Source of the DNA: Albimonas donghaensis
GTDB taxonomy: Bacteria; Pseudomonadota; Alphaproteobacteria; Rhodobacterales; Rhodobacteraceae
Reading direction: 5' to 3'
DNA: 64,000 nucleotides
Assembly: GCF_900106695.1 (NCBI RefSeq)
Contig: NZ_FNMZ01000001.1
Location: 682,001 to 746,000, forward strand
The notes under the pieces were generated by a model that was not told the origin of the DNA, searched no databases, and saw nothing but the letters and a program-made list of their open reading frames with translations. This document shows positions 56,713 to 64,000 of this stretch, in pieces. Numbering within the stretch: the stretch's first letter is position 1; every line of letters starts with the position of its first letter. The position numbers and the translations under genes were made by a program.

Positions 56713-58866
56713 TCAGGCCCCCGCGGTCAGCTCCGCGAACGGGGCGAGGATCGCCTCGGTCAACGAGGGGTCGTCGAAGGCGTGAACCAGGCGCGCCGAC
56801 TCGGGAGACATCCGCGACAGGGTGGGGGAGAGGGGGGCGAGGGTCGCCTCCGCCTCCGCCCCTCGTCCCAGCGCGCGCAGGCAGGCCGCGCGCAGCAGCC
56901 GCGTATGCGCCCAGTCGGGGCGGGCGGCGAGCGCGCGGTCGCAGGCCGCCAGCGCCGCCGCGGGCTGGCCCTGCGCGAACCGGGCCAGCGCCGGCGCCAG
57001 CAGCCATTGCGCCGCCTCCGCCGCGCCGGGGGCGGTGGCCAGCGCCCGTTCGGCCCAGGCCACGGCCTCCTCCGCGTCGCCGGACAGGGCCAGCAGGCGG
57101 GCCATCTCGCCCAGGGCCGGGGCGAAGCCGGGGGCGAGGGTCAGGGCGCGCAGCTGGTGGGCGCGGGCGGCGGCGGGGTCCTCCATCAACGCCGCGGCGA
57201 TGCCCAGCGCGTGCTGGGCCCAGGCGTCGCCCGGGGCGCGGCGCAGGGCGCGCAGGGCGAGCTCGCGGCCCCGGAACAGCGCCTCGCGCGGGGCGGGGGA
57301 CCAGCCGGACCAGCCTTCTTCGAGATGCGAGAAGGCCAGCACCACCAGCTCCGCCGCATCGGCGTCGCCGGCGCGGGCCAGCGGCTCCAGCAGGGCGCGC
57401 GCGGCCTCCGCCGCCGCGGGGCCGCCCTGCATGACCAGGCCGCGGGCGCGCATCAGGCGGGTCCAGGAACAGGGCGGCGGGGCGCCCTTGCGGGGGGGCG
57501 CGGCGGGCTCCGTCCGGGGCAGGGCGAGGGCGCGGGCGGTCTCGGCCTCCATCAGGTCGGAGGCGAGCGCGCCGGCGAGCATCCGGCCCAGCCCCGCGGC
57601 GCGCCCGATCTCTCCGCCCTCCGGCCAGGCGAGCCGGCGCGTGGCGATGGCGGCGGCGTCGCCGGAGCGGGCGGCGGTGACGATCTCGGCGCAGGCGTCG
57701 GGGCCGGTCTCTGCGCGCAGGGTGACGGCGTAGTCGGCGGCGCGGGTGAGGGCGGAGAGCCCGATGCCCGCGGCCTCCAGCGCCGCGGGGCCCTGCACGC
57801 GCATCCAGCCGATGCGGGCGAATTGCGCGATGGCGGCGTCGGCGGCGGCCTCGGCCAGCGCGCGCGCGGCCGGGTCGGCGCCGTAGGGCACGATGGCGAC
57901 CAGCGGGCGCGGGTCAGGAGCGGGCGCGCGGGCGACGGTTGCCGGGGGGCGCGCGGCGGAGGGGCGGGGCGCGGCGCCGGGCCTGGCCCGCGCGGCGGGG
58001 GCCGAGGGGGCGGGGCCAGTCGGGACGGGGCCAGTCGGGGCGGGGCCGGGCGCCTCGGCCGCGGCCGCCAGGGAGGCCGCGGCGGCGCGGCGGGCCGGGA
58101 TCAGCGCGTCGAGATCGGTCTCCGGCGGCTCGCCCAGTTCCGCGATGAAGACCGCGCGGGCGGCGTCGGCCTGCCGCTGGGCCTGCGGAACGCGCCCGCC
58201 CGCCACATGGATGCGGATCAGGGAGGCGTGCACGTCCTCCTGCAACGGATCGATATCCAGCAGCTTGCGGGCCGCCGCCGCCGCCCGGTCGAGCCGCCCG
58301 GCGCTTTCGTCCAGCAGCATCAGGCGCAGCAGGCCGTCGGTGACGGTGGCTTCCAGCTGCGAGTTGCGCGCCGCGATCCAGTCCTGGAAAGGCGCCTCGG
58401 CCACGGCCAGAGGGGCCAGCAGGGCGCCTCCGTAGCAGTCCAGCAGGGCCGAGAGCCCGACCGTCTCGCGCGCCGCGCAGGCCGCGTCGACCTGCTCCGC
58501 ATCGGTGATCACGGCGCCCGGGCGAAGGGCGATCTGGCCGCCCGGCGTCTCCACCGCCGCCTCGAACAGCGGGCCCATCGCGCGCTTCATGCGCCGCAGC
58601 TCCTGGCGCAGGGAGGCGCGCCCCTGGTCGGGCGAGCCCTGGGACCACAGCAGGTCCACCAGCACGTCGCGGGTGGCCGTGCGGCCGGGCTGAAGCGCCA
58701 CGAAGGCCAGCAGCGCCATGCCCTTGGCGCCCAGCGCGGTCAGCGCGGCGCCGCCGGGCGGGCGGGCCAGCGCCGCGCCCAGCATGCGCAGTTCCAGCAC
58801 CGGCCCGGCCGGGACGGCGGCCGTCTTCGCGTTCTTCCCGTCGCCACCCACGCCTACCGTCCCCAT
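56713..58866 (-). CDS. SARP/BTAD-type transcriptional regulator with TolB-like and TPR regions
   Basis: A 717-residue regulator. Residues about 22-110 form an OmpR-like winged helix (LELRMLGAALARPPG, LVDLLWSQGSPDQGRASLRQELRRMKR), followed by a bacterial transcriptional activator domain (LLDIDPLQEDVHASLIRIHVAGGR). A Pro/Ala linker precedes a TolB-N/FlgO-like region (RPLVAIVPYGADPAARALAEAAAD, about 325). The last 270 residues are TPR-like helices. SARP proteins are best known from actinomycetes, but this BTAD-TolB-TPR layout also occurs in alphaproteobacteria. Divergent from the M3 peptidase gene, which is a possible target. Confidence 0.85.
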   Translation of the reverse strand: MGTVGVGGDGKNAKTAAVPAGPVLELRMLGAALARPPGGAALTALGAKGMALLAFVALQPGRTATRDVLVDLLWSQGSPDQGRASLRQELRRMKRAMGPLFEAAVETPGGQIALRPGAVITDAEQVDAACAARETVGLSALLDCYGGALLAPLAVAEAPFQDWIAARNSQLEATVTDGLLRLMLLDESAGRLDRAAAAARKLLDIDPLQEDVHASLIRIHVAGGRVPQAQRQADAARAVFIAELGEPPETDLDALIPARRAAAASLAAAAEAPGPAPTGPVPTGPAPSAPAARARPGAAPRPSAARPPATVARAPAPDPRPLVAIVPYGADPAARALAEAAADAAIAQFARIGWMRVQGPAALEAAGIGLSALTRAADYAVTLRAETGPDACAEIVTAARSGDAAAIATRRLAWPEGGEIGRAAGLGRMLAGALASDLMEAETARALALPRTEPAAPPRKGAPPPCSWTRLMRARGLVMQGGPAAAEAARALLEPLARAGDADAAELVVLAFSHLEEGWSGWSPAPREALFRGRELALRALRRAPGDAWAQHALGIAAALMEDPAAARAHQLRALTLAPGFAPALGEMARLLALSGDAEEAVAWAERALATAPGAAEAAQWLLAPALARFAQGQPAAALAACDRALAARPDWAHTRLLRAACLRALGRGAEAEATLAPLSPTLSRMSPESARLVHAFDDPSLTEAILAPFAELTAGA

Positions 58867-59136
58867 TCCCGTTCGCCCCGCCGCGGCAATGCCGCGCGGT
58901 CTTCCGTTTCGCCCGTCGCGCGCCCCGGTTCCAGGTCTCCGCGGCGCGGGTCATCTGGTCGGCCCGGCGCCGAAAGGCTATATGCAGCCGGAGCCCGGAA
59001 CGCCGACCGCGTTCCCGCACGACATTCCGCGGCGCGCGACGGCTTGGCAAGGCCCAGCTGCGCCCGCGCCGCTCCCGCTTCGACGCCGCTCCGCCGCCCT
59101 CCGCCACGGCCCGCGCGTCTTTCGAAAGGACCCTTC

Positions 59137-61200
59137 ATGACCCAGACCGCCGCGACCGAGACCGCGCTCGACGCGCCCTGGACCGGGGCCTGGGGCCTGC
59201 CGCCCTTCGCCGCCGCGACGCCCGAGGCGATCCGCGCCGGCTTCGACCGGGCGCTGGCGGCCAACCTGGCCGAGATCGCGGCGATCCGGGACGCCGACGC
59301 CGCGCCGACCTTCGCCAACACCGTCGAGGCGCTGGAAGCCGCGGGCCGGGCCATCGGCCGGGTGGCGACGGTGTTCTACACGCTGGCCTCCACCAATTCC
59401 GACGACGCCATAAGGGGGATCGAGCGCGAGATGGCCCCGCGCCTCGCCCGCCATTCCGCCGCCGTGTGGATGGACCCCGCGCTCGCCGCCCGGGTCGACG
59501 CGGTTCCGACCGAGGGCCTGAGCCCGGAGGAGGCCCGCCTGCTGGAGCAGCTGCTGCGCGCCTTCGAACGCTCCGGCGCGCGCCTCGCGCCCGAGGGCCG
59601 CGCCCGGATGGCGGAGATCATGGAGGCGCTGTCGAATCTCTCCACCGCCTTCTCCCAGAACGTGCTCGCGGATGAGAGCGGCTGGACCCTGCCGCTGGAC
59701 GAAGGCGACCTCGCCGACCTGCCCGAAAGCCTGGTCGCCTCCGCCGCCCGCGCCGCCGCCGACCGGGGCGCGGAGGGGCATCTGGTGACGCTGGCCCGGT
59801 CCTCGGTCGAGCCCTTCCTGCGGCTCTGCCCGCGCCGCGACCTGCGGGAGAAGGCCTGGCGGGCCTGGACCGCGCGCGGCGCCAATGGCGGCGACACCGA
59901 CAACCGCGCCCTGATCGCGCGCATCGTGGCGCTGCGGATCGAGCGGGCGAACCTGCTGGGCCACGCGACCTTCGCCGACTTCAAGCTGGCCCCGGAGATG
60001 GCCAAGACGCCCGATGCCGTGCGCGACCTGCTGCTGCGGGTCTGGACGCCGGCCAGGGCGAAGGCGGAGGCCGAGGCCGCGCGCCTGCTGGCCGAGGCGA
60101 CCGCCGCCGGGGAGGCCGGGGCCAACGACGTGCTGGAGCCCTGGGACTGGCGCTACTGGGCCGAGAAGGTCCGCGCCCGCGACCACGCCGTGTCCGACGC
60201 CGAGCTGAAGCCCTATTTCCCGCTGGAGAACATGATCGAGGCGGCCTTCGACTGCGCGCACCGCCTGTTCGGGCTGGAATTCCGGGAGGTCGAGGGCCTG
60301 GACCTGCACCATCCCGACGCCCGCGCCTGGGAAGTGACCCGGGGCGGGGCGCCGGTGGCGCTGTTCATCGGGGACTATTTCGCGCGGGCCTCCAAGCGTT
60401 CGGGCGCGTGGATGAGCCAGATGATCTCGCAGGAGGATTTCGACCCGGCGGTGGGCGCGGTGCGCCCGGTGATCCTCAACGTGATGAACTTCGCGCAGGG
60501 GGCCGGGCGGGGCGACACGCTGCTGAGTTTCGACGACGCGGCGACCCTGTTCCACGAATTCGGCCACGCCCTTCACGGGATGCTGTCGAAGGTGCGCTAT
60601 CCGTCGCTGGCCGGAACCTCGGTGGCGCGGGACTTCGTGGAACTGCCCTCGCAGCTTTACGAGCACTGGCTGGAAGCGCCGGAGGTGCTGGGCAAGCACG
60701 CCCGCCACTACCAGACCGGCGCGCCCATCCCGGCGGCGCTGATGGAGAAGATGCTCGCGGCCCGCAATTTCGGGCAGGGGTTCTCGACGGCCGAATACAT
60801 CGGCTCCGCGCTGACCGATCACGAACTGCACCGTCTGACCGAAACCGCGGCGGATTTCGACGCGGTGGCCTTCGAGGCGGCGCTGCTGGCGCGGATCGGG
60901 ATGCCGCACGCGATCCGGGCCAGGCATTCCGCCCCGCATTTCCTGCACGTCTTCTCGGGCGACGGCTACTCGGCGGGCTATTACAGCTACATGTGGTCCG
61001 AGGTGATGGACGCCGACGCCTTCGCCGCCTTCGAGGAGACCGGCGACGTCTTCGACCCGGGCGTCGCGGCGCGGCTGGAGGAGACCATCCTTTCGGCCGG
61101 CGGGCGCGAGGACGCGATGGAGGCCTGGCTGGGTTTCCGCGGCCGCGCGCCCGATCCGCAGGCGTTGCTGAAGGGCCGGGGGCTCGACGCGGCGGTCTGA
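59137..61200 (+). CDS. M3-family oligopeptidase (Dcp/oligopeptidase A type)
   Basis: A 687-residue zinc peptidase of usual length. The HExxH motif lies in LFHEFGHALHGML (His473, Glu474, His477) with a downstream GxxxE-like ligand region in DFVELPSQLYEHW. The N-terminal helical half and the C-terminal HSAPHFLHVFSGDGYSAGYYSYMWSEVMDADAF are typical. It degrades short peptides in the cytoplasm; no signal peptide is seen. GAAAGGA precedes the ATG. Two hairpins follow the stop. Confidence 0.95.
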   Translation: MTQTAATETALDAPWTGAWGLPPFAAATPEAIRAGFDRALAANLAEIAAIRDADAAPTFANTVEALEAAGRAIGRVATVFYTLASTNSDDAIRGIEREMAPRLARHSAAVWMDPALAARVDAVPTEGLSPEEARLLEQLLRAFERSGARLAPEGRARMAEIMEALSNLSTAFSQNVLADESGWTLPLDEGDLADLPESLVASAARAAADRGAEGHLVTLARSSVEPFLRLCPRRDLREKAWRAWTARGANGGDTDNRALIARIVALRIERANLLGHATFADFKLAPEMAKTPDAVRDLLLRVWTPARAKAEAEAARLLAEATAAGEAGANDVLEPWDWRYWAEKVRARDHAVSDAELKPYFPLENMIEAAFDCAHRLFGLEFREVEGLDLHHPDARAWEVTRGGAPVALFIGDYFARASKRSGAWMSQMISQEDFDPAVGAVRPVILNVMNFAQGAGRGDTLLSFDDAATLFHEFGHALHGMLSKVRYPSLAGTSVARDFVELPSQLYEHWLEAPEVLGKHARHYQTGAPIPAALMEKMLAARNFGQGFSTAEYIGSALTDHELHRLTETAADFDAVAFEAALLARIGMPHAIRARHSAPHFLHVFSGDGYSAGYYSYMWSEVMDADAFAAFEETGDVFDPGVAARLEETILSAGGREDAMEAWLGFRGRAPDPQALLKGRGLDAAV

Positions 61201-61217
61201 TCCGGGGGCGTCGCAGG

Positions 61218-61246
61218 GGTCTCCGGGCGAAGGCCGCCCGGAGACC
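61218..61246. terminator. 12-bp perfect hairpin after M3 gene
   Basis: GGTCTCCGGGCG (61218-61229) pairs exactly with 61235-61246, loop AAGGC. No T-tract follows. It lies between convergent genes and could stop transcription from either side. Confidence 0.6.
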
Positions 61247-61265
61247 TGCTTCAAATGAAATCACA

Positions 61266-61301
61266 TTCCGGGGCGGGGCCGGTGCGAATCCGGCCCCGGA
61301 A
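61266..61301. terminator. Second hairpin with two mutually exclusive pairings
   Basis: TTCCGGGGC (61266-61274) can pair with 61293-61301, or GGGGCCGG (61275-61282) with CCGGCCCC (61290-61297). These share bases, so they exclude each other. Probable bidirectional terminator between the M3 and MFS genes. Confidence 0.55.
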
Positions 61302-61359
61302 CGGGCGGGAACCCGTCATTTCGTCGTTCGATCGCTTTTGAAACCGTTCGCGCGCCGGC

Positions 61360-62631
61360 TTATTTCCGGCGGAACAGCGGGACCAGCAGCGTCGCCCCGA
61401 GGGCGGGCAGGCAGGCGGCGGCGAGCAGGGTGATCTCGGGCCCCGCCAACGCCCGCAGGCCGGCCCCCAGCGCGGGGGCGACCGCCATGCCCAGCATCAG
61501 CACCATGGCCACGGCGCCCGAAACCGCGCCGAAATCCTCGGTGCCGGCGGCCTCGACCAGCGTCGTGGGGCGCAGGATGGTCATGGCGCCGACCGCGCCG
61601 CCCTGCAGGAACACGAAGCCCGCGGCGGCCCATGGTCCGGCGGCGACGAAGATCAGGGCCGTGGCGGCCAGCGCCATCATCGACAGCGTCACGCAGGACA
61701 GCGCCGCCGCCGGCCAACGCGAGGGCGCGAGCGTCAGCGCGATGCGCGAGACCACCTGCATCGGCCCCATGGCCGAGGCCGCGGCGATGGCCACGGACTC
61801 GGCCGCGCCCAGTTCGGTCATCAGCGGCAGGACGTTGGAGGCGATCAGCCCGTGACAGATCGAGGCCCCCCCGAAGGCGACCGCCACCCGCGCGGCGCCC
61901 GGCCGGCGCAGGGCGGCGCGGAAGCTCGGGCCGCGGCGGCGGGGGCCGGGGGGACGGGGCGGGGCCTCGGCCTCGGCCATGCGGGCGCCGAAGGCGAGCA
62001 GGGGGGCGGAGACCAGCCCGGCCAGCGCCGCCATGCCCAGCGTCGCGCCGCGCCAGCCGAAGGCCGCGTCCAGCGCGGACACGGTGGGGAAGGCGACCAG
62101 CGTGGCGAAGCCCGCGACCAGCGTCACCGCGGTGATCGCCTTGCGCGCGCCCATGCCGCGGGCGCGGGTCAGCAGGGCGAAGCAGGGCTCGTAGAGGCAG
62201 AAGGACGAGGCCGCGCCGACCAGCGCCCAGAGCGCGAAAAAGCTCCACAGGTTCTCGACCCGGCTCAGCATCGCCAGCGCCGCCGCGCCGACCAGCGCGC
62301 CGGCGGGCATCATCCAGGGCGCGCGGCCCCGGTCGATCCAGGCGCCCGAGGTCGGCGCGCAGAGCGCGGTGGCGGCGAGGCACAGGCTCAGCCCCAGCGC
62401 CGGCGAGGGGCCCTGGCCGGCGAAGGCGTCCTCGTAGCGGGCGAGCTGGGCGGGGAAGGTGTAGAACAGCGCCGACCAGCCCGCGACCTGCCCGAAGGCC
62501 AGCAGCATCACCGAGCGGAACCGCGGCGGCCGGCCGGAGGGCGGGCCGGAAGCCGGCGCGGAAGCCGGGTTGGGGGAGGGGTTGGCGGACGGGATGGGGG
62601 ACGGGCCCGCCGCGGGCGGCGATCCGGTCAT
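61360..62631 (-). CDS. MFS transporter
   Basis: A 423-residue major-facilitator protein with about twelve membrane helices. It begins with a disordered Pro/Ser/Ala-rich tail of about 35 residues, then SVMLLAFGQVAGWSALFYTFPAQL. The MFS motif-A-like loop is TSGAWIDRGRAPWMMPAG, and the second half starts SICHGLIASNVLPLMTE. The substrate is unknown. Divergent from rpiA. Confidence 0.88.
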   Translation of the reverse strand: MTGSPPAAGPSPIPSANPSPNPASAPASGPPSGRPPRFRSVMLLAFGQVAGWSALFYTFPAQLARYEDAFAGQGPSPALGLSLCLAATALCAPTSGAWIDRGRAPWMMPAGALVGAAALAMLSRVENLWSFFALWALVGAASSFCLYEPCFALLTRARGMGARKAITAVTLVAGFATLVAFPTVSALDAAFGWRGATLGMAALAGLVSAPLLAFGARMAEAEAPPRPPGPRRRGPSFRAALRRPGAARVAVAFGGASICHGLIASNVLPLMTELGAAESVAIAAASAMGPMQVVSRIALTLAPSRWPAAALSCVTLSMMALAATALIFVAAGPWAAAGFVFLQGGAVGAMTILRPTTLVEAAGTEDFGAVSGAVAMVLMLGMAVAPALGAGLRALAGPEITLLAAACLPALGATLLVPLFRRK

Positions 62632-62993
62632 GTGCGCGCGCCCGAAGCGCAGGGCGCCCGCCCCGCCCGCCCCGTCCGCCCCGCCCGCCCCGTCCGCCCG
62701 GCCTGCGCAGCCTCCGCCGCCGCGCCGACGCGCCCGCGCGCCCGTTTCCGGTGATGCCCGACATCCATGATCCGCGTCCCTCCCGACCGCGCCGCTCTCC
62801 GGCGTCTTCGCGCCGTGCGCCCCCCTGCTTGTCCGGGGGCGGCGGCGTGGCGCGGACGGTGGTCTCGCGCTCCGAACCGTATTAAACGGAACCCGAGTCG
62901 GCCAAGGGCCGCTCCCGCCCCCGGACCGGTCCGCGCTGTCGCGCCCCGGACCGCACCGCCAGGGCGGCGCGAGGCGTCAGGAGGAGCCCGGCC
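62632..62993. other. Divergent leader MFS / rpiA with 18-bp repeat
   Basis: 362 bp without a gene. A perfect 2 x 18-bp tandem repeat (CCCCGCCCGCCCCGTCCG at 62661-62678 and 62679-62696) is in the MFS leader. A GTATTAAACGG stretch near 62879 is AT-richer and may belong to the rpiA promoter. Confidence 0.55.
62661..62696. repeat. Perfect 2 x 18-bp tandem repeat
   Basis: Unit CCCCGCCCGCCCCGTCCG repeated without mismatch about 30 bp upstream of the MFS start. Reverse-complement similarity to the GGGGCGGACG run at about 54275-54303. Confidence 0.85.
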
Positions 62994-63740
62994 ATGAGTC
63001 TCGATCGCAAGGAAATCGCCAAGCGCGCGGCCGCCGCGGCCGCCGTGGCGCTGGTGGAGGACGGCCACCGGCTGGGCCTCGGCACCGGCTCCACCGCCAA
63101 GTGGTTCGTCGAACTGCTGGCCGAGCGCGCCAAGGCCGAGGGGCTGGACCTGGTCTGCGTGCCGACCTCGCTGCGCACCGCGCGCCAGGCGCAGGCGGCG
63201 GGCCTCAAGGTGGTGACGCTGGACGAGGCCGGCTGGCTCGACCTCACCATCGACGGCGCCGACGAATTCGACCCCGACCTGAACCTGATCAAGGGCGGCG
63301 GCGGCGCGCTCCTGCAGGAGAAGATCGTGGCCACCGCCTCGGACCGGATGGTGGTGATCTCCGACGCCTCCAAGCAGGTCGAGCATCTGGGCGTGTTCCC
63401 GCTGCCGGTGGAGATCGCGACCTTCGGCTGGGAGACCACCAAGGCCATCGTCGAGGAAACGCTCGAGGACATGGACGTGGAGGGCAAGATCGCCACCCTG
63501 CGCATGGACAAGGACGAGCCCTACATCACCGATAACGGTAATTTCATCATCGACTGCCACCTGCGTCGTCTCGGCGATGCGGAGGAGCTGGCGCTGGCGC
63601 TGAACATGATCCCCGGCGTGGTGGAGACGGGGCTGTTCGTCGACATCGCCGACAGCGTGATCATAGGCTACGAGGATGGAACCACGGAAATCCTGTCGCT
63701 GGACGACGAGGATGACGAGGACGAGGCCGGCTTCGACTGA
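62994..63740 (+). CDS. rpiA: Ribose-5-phosphate isomerase A
   Basis: A 248-residue RpiA with LGLGTGSTAKWFVELL, PTSLRTARQA, TIDGADEFDPDLNLIKGGGGALLQEK (catalytic Asp/Asp/Lys region) and DNGNFIIDC. It interconverts ribose-5-P and ribulose-5-P in the pentose phosphate pathway. The last 15 residues, LSLDDEDDEDEAGFD, form an extra acidic tail not needed for catalysis. GGAGGAG precedes the ATG. Glutathione reductase often follows rpiA in related genomes but the window ends first. Confidence 0.96.
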   Translation: MSLDRKEIAKRAAAAAAVALVEDGHRLGLGTGSTAKWFVELLAERAKAEGLDLVCVPTSLRTARQAQAAGLKVVTLDEAGWLDLTIDGADEFDPDLNLIKGGGGALLQEKIVATASDRMVVISDASKQVEHLGVFPLPVEIATFGWETTKAIVEETLEDMDVEGKIATLRMDKDEPYITDNGNFIIDCHLRRLGDAEELALALNMIPGVVETGLFVDIADSVIIGYEDGTTEILSLDDEDDEDEAGFD

Positions 63741-63755
63741 GGCCTCCCCTGGGCG

Positions 63756-63788
63756 GGCCGGGGGCGGGCCGGGCGCCCGCCCCCGGCC
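63756..63788 (+). terminator. 14-bp perfect hairpin after rpiA
   Basis: GGCCGGGGGCGGGC (63756-63769) pairs exactly with 63775-63788, loop CGGGC, 16 bp past the rpiA stop. No T-tract follows, so it may be a Rho-assisted or weak terminator. Confidence 0.55.
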
Positions 63789-64000
63789 GCAGAAGCGGGC
63801 GCCAAGACGGCGCGTCGGCGCCGAAATCGCGGCGCCTCGGGTGACAATCGCGGCCCCGCGCCCCATGTGGGACGGGAGACGCGCTCCCCCCGATCGCGCA
63901 GGCCCCCGCGCGGGTCCACGGGTTCGGGAGCCGGGGTTCCGGGGCCGGGGTCTCGGGCTCCGGGCCGCAGGGCGCGAGGTTGAGGGGAGCCGCCCCGCAA

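Noticed and set aside
56113-59136. Upstream extension of the M3 peptidase frame
   Set aside because: The frame runs antisense through the SARP gene; the true start at 59137 has a ribosome-binding site and the family N-terminus.

Overview
The window is very GC-rich chromosomal DNA (well above 70% GC by eye). Gene content and order suggest an alphaproteobacterium of the Rhodobacterales/Paracoccaceae type. The evidence is the infA-maf-RNase E/G-yacG-tRNA-Phe block, the Ppx/GppA-rlmE pair, clpS, hspQ, a DUF992 protein, an RTX protein and a urease-accessory set. The genus is not assignable by reading; an Albimonas/Rubrimonas-like lineage is only a guess. No insertion sequence, phage gene, CRISPR array, integrase or rRNA was seen. 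About a quarter of the window is non-coding, with many gene-free stretches of 0.3-1.3 kb.

Layout. 1-5 kb: a leftward acyl-CoA operon (two-domain CoA ligase, two hotdog hydratases, thiolase-like protein) behind an IclR regulator that is divergent from an SMP-30 lactonase, with a perfect 15-bp hairpin/palindrome between them. 6-11.6 kb: a TetR regulator with palindromes in an AT-rich leader, an SDR, a PNPOx-like flavoprotein, clpS, a DUF2927 lipoprotein and a ChaN-like protein. 11.8-14.4 kb: a secreted RTX protein with an N-terminal propeller-like domain. 14.8-17.4 kb: TusA, a SoxX-like cytochrome with a large acidic insertion, and CcdA, which look like a small sulfur/thiol redox unit. 17.9-22.8 kb: alaS, a lytic transglycosylase-like lipoprotein and an aminotransferase. 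23.8-26.2 kb: a translationally coupled ureE-yrhK-ureF-ureG operon without urease structural genes. 26.6-32.9 kb: a Tat-exported MBL hydrolase, exported MsrA, glycerol kinase, an orphan Vsr endonuclease and a flavin monooxygenase.

33-46 kb: catabolic and transport genes (two AEC carriers, a DMT exporter, an M19 dipeptidase, a class II aldolase, an amidohydrolase, a 2-hydroxyacid dehydrogenase), hspQ, a lone receiver protein and a flavoprotein. A 1.35-kb gene-free stretch here holds an FNR-type palindrome. 46-54 kb: tRNA-Phe, the housekeeping block yacG/RNase E-G/maf/infA, DUF992, thiamine diphosphokinase, a GST, rlmE and Ppx/GppA. 54.7-63.7 kb: an M14-type peptidase with an unusual N-terminal half, a SARP/BTAD-TolB-TPR regulator, an M3 oligopeptidase, an MFS carrier and rpiA.

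No complete new defence or mobile system is evident. The least explained signal is a set of short tandem repeats that begin at, or copy, the stop-codon region of several unrelated genes (glpK, hspQ, an AEC transporter, thiamine diphosphokinase). Other points of interest are the SoxX-like cytochrome module, the doubly His-rich UreE, the coupled YrhK membrane protein and the SARP-type regulator.
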